Source: Nocardiopsis sp. CNR-923
GTDB taxonomy: Bacteria > Actinomycetota > Actinomycetes > Streptosporangiales > Streptosporangiaceae
Direction: 5' to 3'
DNA length: 64,000 nt
Assembly (NCBI RefSeq): GCF_001942255.1
Contig: NZ_MKKC01000011.1
Span: forward strand, 82,654 to 146,653
Below, one piece after another: positions 57,347 to 64,000 of this stretch. The position numbers and the translations under genes were made by a program. The first letter of the stretch is position 1. The number at the start of each line of letters is the position of its first letter. Below the pieces are notes generated by a model. That model did not search any database. It had not been told where the DNA came from and saw nothing but the letters and a program-made list of their open reading frames with translations.

Positions 57347-58669
57347 ATGTCGTTTCCCCCTCTGGACACGGCCCTCCCCGCCGGGGTCGACGCCCGAGAA
57401 CACGCCAACCTGCTGCGCCGGGTGCACGAGGCCGCGCTCACCGGCCGACCGGCTCCCGCCGCGCTGCGTCCGGTCATCGAGGACTCCTGGGGGCGCATGC
57501 GGCGCTTCGGGATCGACCCCGACAGCGGACCCCCGCCACGCGTCTCCCGGCCCGACGAACTCCACCGCACCCGGACGGCCTCCCCGATCGCCGAGGTGCT
57601 GCCGCTCATCCGCCGCGCCCTGGTCTCGGTCGCCGACGAGGCCGAGCACATCATGCTCGTCGCCGACGCCTCCGGGCAGATCCTGTGGCGCGACGGCTCC
57701 CACCGGGTGCGCACGGTCGGCGACCGCGTGGGGCTGGTGGAGGGCGCCTACTGGAACGAGGGCAGCACCGGGACCAACGCGATCGGGACCGCCCTGGTGG
57801 TGGGCAGGCCCGTGCAGGTGTACTCGGCCGAGCACTTCGTCCGCAGCCTGCATGCCCTCACCTGCGCCTGCGCACCCGTCCACGACCCGCGCGACGGCCG
57901 CCTGCTCGGCGCCATCGACGTCACCGGACCGGTCTCCACCGTCCACCCCTCCACCCTGGCCCTGGTGAACACGGTCGCCCAACTGGCCGAGGCGCACCTG
58001 CAGAGCATCCACCACGGGCACCTGGAGCGCCTGCGGGCGGTGGCCGCGCCGCTGCTGGCCCGGATGAGCGGTCCCGCCCTGGTCGTCGACGAGGCGGGGT
58101 GGACCGCGGCGGCCGTGCACATCGAGCCGGTCCGCCGGGTGCTCCTGCCGACCCAGCGCGAGACCGGCACCGCCTGGCTGCCCGCCCTGGGCGAGTGCGC
58201 GCTCGAACCCCTGCCGGGCGGCTGGCTGCTCCGTCCCCGCCGGGATGAGTCGGCCAGTCCCACGACCGTCACCCTGGAACTGTCCCGTGCGGCGTCGCCC
58301 GCCGTGCGGGTCGCCGGGCCCAGCGGGGAGTGGACGCACCGGCTCACCCCGCGCCACGCCGAACTCCTCGTGCTCCTCGCCGTCCACCGCGAGGGGCGCA
58401 CGGCGGCCCAGCTGTCCGAGGACGTGTTCGGGGCGGCCGGACACGTGGTAACCGTGCGCGCCGAGCTCTCCCGGCTCCGCCGCCACCTGGGCGGCATCCT
58501 GGACAGCCGCCCCTACCGCTTCAGCGGGGAGGTTCGGGTGTGCGTCTCCTGGCCGCGGGAGCGCGCCGATCTGCTGCCCGGTTCCCTCGCCCCGGGGGTC
58601 CGGACCCTTCGCGAGCGGGACGTCGACCGCTTAGGAGTCCTTGCTGCGAGTGGGGGAGTCGCAACCTAG
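57347..58669 (+). CDS. GAF-domain transcriptional regulator
   Basis: A 440-residue protein. N-terminal RPVIEDSWGRMRRFGIDP is the AcoR-like region seen before GAF domains. The GAF domain runs through LVADASGQILWRDGSHRVRT, YWNEGSTGTNAIGTALVVGR, HALTCACAPVHDP and LLGAIDVTGP. The C-terminus has a winged-helix-like VVTVRAELSRLRRHLGGIL. There is no sigma-54 ATPase domain, so it is the short actinobacterial type often beside aldehyde dehydrogenases; here there is none adjacent. ATG 57347; a GTG at 57329 is an alternative. Region 58670-58932 downstream has no gene. Confidence 0.8.
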   Translation: MSFPPLDTALPAGVDAREHANLLRRVHEAALTGRPAPAALRPVIEDSWGRMRRFGIDPDSGPPPRVSRPDELHRTRTASPIAEVLPLIRRALVSVADEAEHIMLVADASGQILWRDGSHRVRTVGDRVGLVEGAYWNEGSTGTNAIGTALVVGRPVQVYSAEHFVRSLHALTCACAPVHDPRDGRLLGAIDVTGPVSTVHPSTLALVNTVAQLAEAHLQSIHHGHLERLRAVAAPLLARMSGPALVVDEAGWTAAAVHIEPVRRVLLPTQRETGTAWLPALGECALEPLPGGWLLRPRRDESASPTTVTLELSRAASPAVRVAGPSGEWTHRLTPRHAELLVLLAVHREGRTAAQLSEDVFGAAGHVVTVRAELSRLRRHLGGILDSRPYRFSGEVRVCVSWPRERADLLPGSLAPGVRTLRERDVDRLGVLAASGGVAT

Positions 58670-58932
58670 TGCAACCATTGCCTGGTCGGCGGGGATGGTG
58701 TGAACTGTTCGCACACGGCCCGCCAGGCCGGGCGGACGGTGCCGGGCGAGAGAGGGCACGGCAACCGGAGCCACGGCGTCAGCGTCGGTCGCCGCCCGCG
58801 GAACCTTGAGGGGGGTTGCGGGGCAGGGCGAGCGCGCGAGCGGGCCCCGGTGGTCCAGGGCGAGTGGGGGGAGCTCCCTGGACGCACCGTGCGCACGGCG
58901 TGCCTTCGAGGTGGCTCCTCGGGGGCACGCCG

Positions 58933-59517
58933 TCACCCGTCGACCGCCTCCCCGGCGGTCTCCCCGGATCCGTGCGGTCGCGCCCCGCCGCCCTCGGCGT
59001 CCTCCCCGGCCAGCGCGGGCGCGCATTGGAAGCAGTCCATCGCGAACACCTCGGTGCCGCCGACCGTGCCGCTGAACGCCCCGCGCAGGCCGTCGTCGCC
59101 CGCCTCCCGCTCGGCGAGGACCTCGGGCCGCAGGCGTCCCTCGAAGACCAGGGGATCGCCGGCGAGGGTCGTGCCGGTGCAGTGCACCTCCACGGCCCCG
59201 TCGTCCTCCTCTGCGGCCTCCGTCCGGTCGTCGGTTCCGGCCGACCGCTCGCCGGCGCCCGCTGGCGAAGTCCCGGCCGACGGCTCGTTCGCGCACGTCA
59301 ACACCCCCTGGACCGGGTGTCCGGACCGGGCGAAGGCCCGTTCGGCCGCGGGGCGCAGCACGGTCGCCGACAACGCGCCCGCGGCCCGCGCCATCTCCCG
59401 TCGAGCGTCCTGCGCCCGTTCCACGCGCGCGTCGTCGGAGGTGCACGCGGTCGTGAGGACACCCGCCAGGGCGAGGCAGGTCAGCGGAGCCAGAACAGTG
59501 GTCGTGCGGACTCTCAT
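58933..59517 (-). CDS. Hypothetical secreted lipoprotein
   Basis: A 194-residue protein with signal peptide VLAPLTCLALAGVLTTACTS and Cys at the lipobox (TTAC). The mature part has a Ser/Gly/Glu-rich linker and two Cys-containing segments (VLTCANEPS, FAMDCFQCAPA). No family is recognised. ATG 59517 has GGGGGAA before it. The C-terminal 20 residues are low-complexity Gly/Glu. Confidence 0.72.
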   Translation of the reverse strand: MRVRTTTVLAPLTCLALAGVLTTACTSDDARVERAQDARREMARAAGALSATVLRPAAERAFARSGHPVQGVLTCANEPSAGTSPAGAGERSAGTDDRTEAAEEDDGAVEVHCTGTTLAGDPLVFEGRLRPEVLAEREAGDDGLRGAFSGTVGGTEVFAMDCFQCAPALAGEDAEGGGARPHGSGETAGEAVDG

Positions 59518-59993
59518 GCGTTCCCCCAAGGGTGCCGTTCCGGGTGCGAGGCGCACCCGGAGGTGTCCCATGCGACCAATCTCATGGATACGGACATTGA
59601 GGCCTATGTCAGACTCGCGTGGAAAGGTGAAAATGTGCTTCATCTTCTGGTCATCGGGCCGCACCACCCCCGCCGCGCGCGGGTACCTCCTCCAAGGACG
59701 GCCATGACGGCGACGGCGGACCGACGACGGTCGGGACGGCGCCGCGTGTGTGGCGGTCGGCACGAAACCACAAGCTCGTGGCGGGGAGACGGTCCCGCTG
59801 GGCTACACTCGGTGCATTTACCGGTCCGGACGCGCACCCGGACCATCCGACCCGACCGTCGCACGGGGACTCCGGACCGGACCGGACCACCGTGTGAACC
59901 AGCGGGCGGCGCACGGCGTCGAACGGGGGACCGCGACCGGCCCCCGCGTCCCGCCCGTGGGCCACCCGAAGACCTTCCCGACGGAGGTGGACC
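59518..59993 (+). other. Intergenic with probable aminotransferase promoter
   Basis: No gene is supported. Part of it (59575-59665) is relatively AT-rich. TACACT at 59804-59809 is a plausible -10 box for the downstream aminotransferase, giving a leader of about 180 bases. Confidence 0.4.
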
Positions 59994-61316
59994 GTGTCCG
60001 CTGACCACCGAGAGCAGCAGCCCAGCCAACAGGGTTCGCGTATCGACCCGCACGTCGGCCGCTACGCGCTCCGAGCACAGGGCATGGTCGCATCGGAGGT
60101 CCGCGCACTGTTCGCCGTCGCGTCCCGCCCCGAGGTCGTCTCCCTCGCCGGAGGCATGCCCAACGTCGCGGCGCTCCCCCTCGACCAGATCGGCGAACTC
60201 GTCCGCGACGTCGTCGCCGAGGAGGGCCCGGCCGCCCTCCAGTACGGTTCCGCCCAGGGCGACCCCGTGCTGCGCGAGCAGATCTGCGACTACATGACCC
60301 TGGAGGGCATCACCGCCAGCCCGGACGACGTCATCGTCACCGTCGGCTCCCAACAGGCCCTCGACCTCATCACCCGCGTCTTCGTCGACCCGGGCGACGT
60401 CGTCCTGTGCGAGGCGCCCACCTACGTCACCGCGATCAACACCTTCGCCGCCTTCCAGGCCGAGATCCGCCACGTCGCCATGGACGAGGACGGCGTGGTG
60501 CCCGAGCGCCTCGACGAGGCCCTCGTCCGCGCCGCGCGCGAGGGCCGCACGGTGAAGTTCTTCTACACCGTCCCCAACTTCCAGAACCCCGCGGGCATCA
60601 CCATGACCGCCGAGCGCCGCGCCCGGGTCCTGGAGGTCTGCGAACGCCACGACGTGCTCGTGGTCGAGGACAACCCCTACGGCCTGCTCCGCTACGACGG
60701 AGAGGCCCAGCCCACGCTCTACTCCCAGGGATCGGGCAACGTCGTCTACCTCGGGTCGCTGTCCAAGACTCTCTCGCCCGGCCTGCGCATCGGCTGGGCG
60801 CTCGCCCCCGCCCCCGTTCGGGCCAAGCTGGTCCTGGCCGCCGAGTCGGCGATGCTCAGCCACTCCACGTTCAACCAGCTGGTCGTGCGCCGGTACCTGC
60901 GGACCTTTCCCTGGCGCGAGCAGATCAAGGCGTTCAACACCATGTACGGCGAGCGCCGCGACGCCATGCTCGGCGCCCTGGAGGCGATGATGCCCGCCGG
61001 GTGCACCTGGACCCGCCCCGAGGGCGGCTTCTTCGTCTGGGCCACCCTGCCCGAGGGCATCGACGCCAAGGCCATGCTGCCCCGCGCGGTCGCCGGACGC
61101 GTCGCCTACGTGCCCGGCACCGGCTTCTTCGCCGACGGGCGCGGCCGAGCCTCCATGCGGCTCAGCTTCTGTTATCCGACCCCAGAGCAGATCCGGGAGG
61201 GCGTGCGCCGCCTGGTCGGCGCCGTCGAGGGCGAGCTCGACCTGCGTGACACGTTCGGCAGCACTCTGGCCCCGCCCACCGCTGGCAGCCAGGCCCCCGC
61301 CCCCGACCTGCCCTGA
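59994..61316 (+). CDS. PLP-dependent aminotransferase (2-aminoadipate/LysN type)
   Basis: Class I/II aminotransferase of 440 residues. It starts with a short polar tail, then VVSLAGGMPNVAALPLD, LQYGSAQGDPVLREQICDYM, VGSQQALDLITRVFVDPGD, TVPNFQNPAGITM, the PLP Lys in YLGSLSKTLSPGLRIGW, and MRLSFCYPTPEQIREGV. This is the fold-type I group that includes LysN and the MocR effector domain, with no DNA-binding domain present. GTG 59994 follows GGAGGTGGACC. The D-Ala ligase begins 57 bases later on the same strand, so the two may form an operon. Confidence 0.88.
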   Translation: MSADHREQQPSQQGSRIDPHVGRYALRAQGMVASEVRALFAVASRPEVVSLAGGMPNVAALPLDQIGELVRDVVAEEGPAALQYGSAQGDPVLREQICDYMTLEGITASPDDVIVTVGSQQALDLITRVFVDPGDVVLCEAPTYVTAINTFAAFQAEIRHVAMDEDGVVPERLDEALVRAAREGRTVKFFYTVPNFQNPAGITMTAERRARVLEVCERHDVLVVEDNPYGLLRYDGEAQPTLYSQGSGNVVYLGSLSKTLSPGLRIGWALAPAPVRAKLVLAAESAMLSHSTFNQLVVRRYLRTFPWREQIKAFNTMYGERRDAMLGALEAMMPAGCTWTRPEGGFFVWATLPEGIDAKAMLPRAVAGRVAYVPGTGFFADGRGRASMRLSFCYPTPEQIREGVRRLVGAVEGELDLRDTFGSTLAPPTAGSQAPAPDLP

Positions 61317-61373
61317 CACCATCCCCATAAGGGCACCGCCACCATGTCAGCACCACACAAGGAGGTCCGCGCC

Positions 61374-62323
61374 GTGGCAGACCTTGACCGCGTTCTCGTA
61401 CTCGCCGGGGGCCTGTCCCCCGAACACGAGGTGAGCGTCCACTCCGGGCGGAGCGTCGCCGACGCGCTGCGCCGCCTGGACGTGGAGGTCCAGGTAGCCG
61501 ACGTCGACGGCACGCTGTTGGACCGGTTGTCCGACGACCCGCCGCAGGTGGTCTTCCCCGTCCTGCACGGAGCGGCGGGCGAGGACGGCGCGATCCGTGA
61601 GGTGCTGGAGCTGGTGGGGGCGCCCTACGTCGGCGCCCGCCCGCAGTCCTGCCGCCTGGCCTTCTCCAAGCCCGCGGCCAAGGCCCTGATGGCGGCCGAG
61701 GCGTGCGGGTCCCGCGCGGGGTCGCCCTGCCCAAGTCGGCCTTCCACGACCTGGGCGCGCCCGCCCTGCTCGCGCGGATGGCCGACCGGCTGGGTCTGCC
61801 GCTGTTCGTCAAGCCGGACCGGGGCGGCTCGGCGTTCGGCGCCGCCCCGGTCGCCTCGGTCCAGGACCTGTCGGCCGCCCTGGTCTCCTGCTTCGCCTAC
61901 AGCGACTCCGCGCTCGTCGAGGAGCAGGTCCAGGGAACCGAGCTCGCCGTGGGCGTCCTGGACACCGGGGACGGCCCCGTCGCCCTGCCGCCGGTGGAGA
62001 TCGTGCCCGACGGCGGGGTCTACGACTACGCCGCGCGCTACACCGCCGGGCGCACCGAGTTCTTCTGCCCGGCCCGCCTGGACGCCGACGCCGTCGCGGC
62101 CGCCACCGAGATGGCCCTGACCGCCCACCGCGTGCTGGGGCTGCGCGACCTGTCGCGCACGGACCTCATCGTCGGCGACGACGGCCGGGTCACGTTCCTG
62201 GAGACCAACGTCGCCCCCGGCCTCACCGAGACCTCGACGTTCCCGATGGCGGCGGCCGCGGCCGGACTCGACTTCGCCGTCGTGTGCCGGGAACTGGCCC
62301 ACCGGGCGCTCCTGCGCGGCTGA
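61374..62323 (+). CDS. ddl: D-alanine--D-alanine ligase-like ATP-grasp enzyme, one frame break
   Basis: ATP-grasp ligase of about 316 residues. N-terminal VLVLAGGLSPEHEVSVHSGR and VVFPVLHGAAGEDGAIREVL are as in Ddl. The ATP-grasp core has FVKPDRGGSAFGAAPVASV, LVEEQVQGTELAVGVL and FLETNVAPGLTETSTFPMAA. The break near 61700 is at GAGGC; one more G gives EGVRVPRGVALPKSAFHDL. GTG 61374 has a perfect AAGGAGG eight bases upstream, better than ATG 61344. It is shorter than primary Ddl enzymes and may be the second copy found beside aminotransferases in many actinobacteria. Confidence 0.85.
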
Positions 62324-62457
62324 GCCGGACCGACGCACCCGCGCGGGAGCGGCGCGGCGGGCGCGGGCGTCGCGCGCCGAAATCGCGTGGAGATCGCCTA
62401 CCCGGCAGTGGTACTGTGCCGCCGCCAAACACCAGGCGACGACGGAAGGTGAGCAGA

Positions 62458-63465
62458 GTGCGCACACGCGAGTTCCAGGGCAGCCCGGTCGGGCGGGTCG
62501 GGCTCGGCCTCATGGGCATGAGCTGGGCCTATTCGGCCTCAGAACGCGACGACGCCCGCTCGGTGGAGCTGATCCGCGAGGCCGTCGACGCGGGCGTGAC
62601 CTTCCTGGACACCGCCCAGGTCTACGGCGGCGGCCACAACGAGGAGCTGGCGGGCCGCGCGCTCAGGGGCATCCGGGACCGGGTCGTCCTGGCCACCAAG
62701 ACCGGCCTGGTCATGGACGACGCCGCGACCCTGGCCATGCACCAGGACGGCACGCCCGACCACGTCCGCCGCTCCCTCGACGAGAGCCTGCGCCGCCTCG
62801 GCACCGACTCCGTCGACCTGTACTACCTGCACCGCGTCGACCCCGACGTCCCGCTCCTCGACACCTGGGGCGCCATGGCCGAACTGGTCGCCCAGGGCAA
62901 GGTCCGCCACCTGGGGCTGTCCGAGGTCACCCGCTCCCAGGCCGAGGAGGCGCACGCCGCCCACCCGGTCGCCGCGATCCAGTCGGAGCTGTCCCTGTGG
63001 ACCCGCGACGCCCAGGGCGCCGCGGGTGGGAGCGCGGGCGGCTTCGGGAGTGTGGCCAACGACGGCCAGGGCCCCGGAGACGTCGTCGGCTGGTGCGCCG
63101 AGCACGGCGCGGCCTTCGTCCCCTTCTCCCCTCTGGGGCGCGGCTTCCTGACCGGGACGGTCACCGCCGAGGGCCTGGAGGAGGGCGACCTGCGAGCCCG
63201 GCAGCCCCGCTTCCAGGAGGAGGCCGTGCGCCGCAACCAGGTCCTCGTGGACGTCGTGCGGCGCGTCGCCGAACGGCGCGGCACCACGCCCGCCCGCGTC
63301 GCGATCGCCTGGACCCTGGCCCAGGGCGACCACGTCATCCCCATCCCCGGTACGAAGAGATCGGCCTACCTGCACGACAACGCCGGGGCCGCCGACCTCG
63401 ACCTGACCCCCGAGGACCTGCGCGAACTCGACGGCCTGCCCACGGCGGTCGGCACCCGGTACTAG
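62458..63465 (+). CDS. Aldo/keto reductase
   Basis: NADPH-dependent reductase of 335 residues. Catalytic tetrad: Asp and Tyr in FLDTAQVYGGGHNEELAG, Lys in VVLATKTGL, His in LYYLHRVDPD. The nucleotide site is IPIPGTKRSAYLHDN. GTG 62458 has GGAAGG about eight bases upstream. The stop codon TAG abuts the end of the IS5-type insertion, so transcription beyond is now into the element. Confidence 0.87.
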   Translation: MRTREFQGSPVGRVGLGLMGMSWAYSASERDDARSVELIREAVDAGVTFLDTAQVYGGGHNEELAGRALRGIRDRVVLATKTGLVMDDAATLAMHQDGTPDHVRRSLDESLRRLGTDSVDLYYLHRVDPDVPLLDTWGAMAELVAQGKVRHLGLSEVTRSQAEEAHAAHPVAAIQSELSLWTRDAQGAAGGSAGGFGSVANDGQGPGDVVGWCAEHGAAFVPFSPLGRGFLTGTVTAEGLEEGDLRARQPRFQEEAVRRNQVLVDVVRRVAERRGTTPARVAIAWTLAQGDHVIPIPGTKRSAYLHDNAGAADLDLTPEDLRELDGLPTAVGTRY

Positions 63466-64000
63466 GTCCTGTCTGGAGTTCGAATTATGGACGCGGTGCG
63501 ATGCTGCGGAGCCAGAGCATCGCACCGCATAGGTGCAGCCCGGCCTCGTAGCTCTCCGGGGTCTTGTCGAAGCGGGTCGCGATGCCGCGCCAGTTCCGCA
63601 GCCGGTTGACGCAGCGCTCGACGGTGTTGCGCTCCTTGTACAGCATGTCGTCGTGCGAGACCGGCCGCCCACCGGTACTGCCGCGCTTCTTGCGGTTCGC
63701 GGCCTGGTCGGCCTTCTCCGGGATCACCGCCCGGATGCCGCGCCGCCGCAGGTAGCGGCGGTTGCGCCGAGACGAGTACGCCTTGTCGGCGGCCACCGCG
63801 TCCGGGCGGGTCCGGGGACGCCCGACCGGTCCGCGCACCTTCACCCGCTCCAGGACCGGAACGAACTGCGGGCTGTCGCCTGCCTGCCCGGGGGTGAGGA
63901 CGAACGCGAGCGGGCGGCAGCGCCGGTCGGAAGCCAGATGGATCTTGCTGGTCAACCCGCCTCGGGAACGTCCCAGCCCGGCGGCCTTCAACCGGGCCCG
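63466..64000 (-). mobile_element. IS5-type insertion sequence, one end inside window
   Basis: The transposase reading frame reaches to within 20 bases of the boundary. The left limit is taken as the end of the aldo/keto reductase TAG; GTCCTGTCTGGAGTTCGAA at 63466-63484 would be the terminal repeat. The other end is beyond the window, so the repeat and target duplication cannot be verified. Confidence 0.6.
63485..64000 (-). CDS. IS5-family transposase, partial (C-terminal part)
   Basis: DDE transposase fragment of about 172 residues running off the right edge. It has GLGRSRGGLTSKIHLASDRR with the first Asp, VAADKAYSSRRNRRYLRRRG with the second Asp, and ERNTVERCVNRLRNWRGIAT with the catalytic Glu (Y-REK-like region). 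The N-terminal part, often encoded in a separate overlapping frame, is outside the window. Intact as far as it goes. Confidence 0.88.
   Translation of the reverse strand, partial: RARLKAAGLGRSRGGLTSKIHLASDRRCRPLAFVLTPGQAGDSPQFVPVLERVKVRGPVGRPRTRPDAVAADKAYSSRRNRRYLRRRGIRAVIPEKADQAANRKKRGSTGGRPVSHDDMLYKERNTVERCVNRLRNWRGIATRFDKTPESYEAGLHLCGAMLWLRSIAPRP

Noticed and set aside
61344..61373. ATG 61344 as the start of the D-Ala ligase
   Set aside because: GTG 61374 has AAGGAGG at ideal spacing and gives the usual family N-terminus.
1..64000. CRISPR arrays, tRNA and rRNA genes
   Set aside because: No regularly spaced repeats and no cloverleaf-like or rRNA-like segments were noticed by eye; a dedicated search was not possible here.
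1..64000. A biosynthetic gene cluster around erm, GT2 and the exporters
   Set aside because: No polyketide synthase, peptide synthetase or other scaffold-building gene lies in the window; the resistance-type genes are scattered in separate operons.

Overview
The window is very GC-rich DNA, with third codon positions almost all G or C, from an actinobacterium. Gene content (treY/treZ, an Erm-type rRNA methylase, an Rv3235-like protein, PucR and GAF regulators, a CGNR zinc-finger protein, an SPFH protein paired with a ribbon-helix-helix protein) and many leaderless starts suggest Nocardiopsis or a close relative. The genus is inference. About 60 genes are called. No rRNA, tRNA or CRISPR array was recognised.

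Layout. 1-5.4 kb: a minus-strand run of glycerophosphodiesterase, Atg22-like transporter and SNF2 helicase (cut by the left edge), then an Rv3235-like protein. 5.7-9.3 kb: an S9 peptidase and a decayed TnpB element lying against a gene remnant. 9.3-18.6 kb: glycosyltransferase, PstS, then treY - rlmA-like - treZ and a hydrolase remnant. 18.6-21.4 kb: erm with a possible upstream small ORF, a methyltransferase and a LuxR-type response regulator. 21.4-28.1 kb: a small zinc-finger protein, a TetR-ABC exporter operon, a divergent MFS/ArsR pair and a CGNR regulator. 28-37 kb: metallo-hydrolase, DUF6351 protein, PPOX protein, MHS transporter, two flavoproteins and a TetR gene. 37-45 kb: kinase, NUDIX-like protein, STAS protein, two PH-domain membrane proteins divergent from an SPFH/RHH pair, and an XRE/membrane-protein operon. 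45-53.6 kb: pyruvate carboxylase, FAD dehydrogenase, CPBP-like protein, zinc alcohol dehydrogenase and DDAH. 53.8-64 kb: TetR, agmatinase, PucR, GAF regulator, lipoprotein, aminotransferase, D-Ala ligase, aldo/keto reductase and an IS5-type insertion cut by the right edge.

Two features run across the whole window. First, about 17 otherwise well-conserved genes carry reading-frame breaks. Twenty of these can be read as loss of a single G or C, mostly in short G/C runs, and no insertion is needed. Uncorrected sequencing error is a likelier cause than mass gene decay, so these are annotated as full-length genes with the break noted. Second, many genes begin 6-9 bases after a TANNNT-type -10 box, which implies leaderless transcripts.

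Functional groupings that can be inferred are trehalose synthesis from glycogen (treY/treZ), arginine-derived amine turnover (DDAH, agmatinase, PucR), drug or toxin handling (erm, ABC exporter, MFS, several TetR/ArsR regulators), and an envelope module (SPFH, RHH and paired PH-domain proteins). Several regulators sit beside clear palindromes that are probably their operators.
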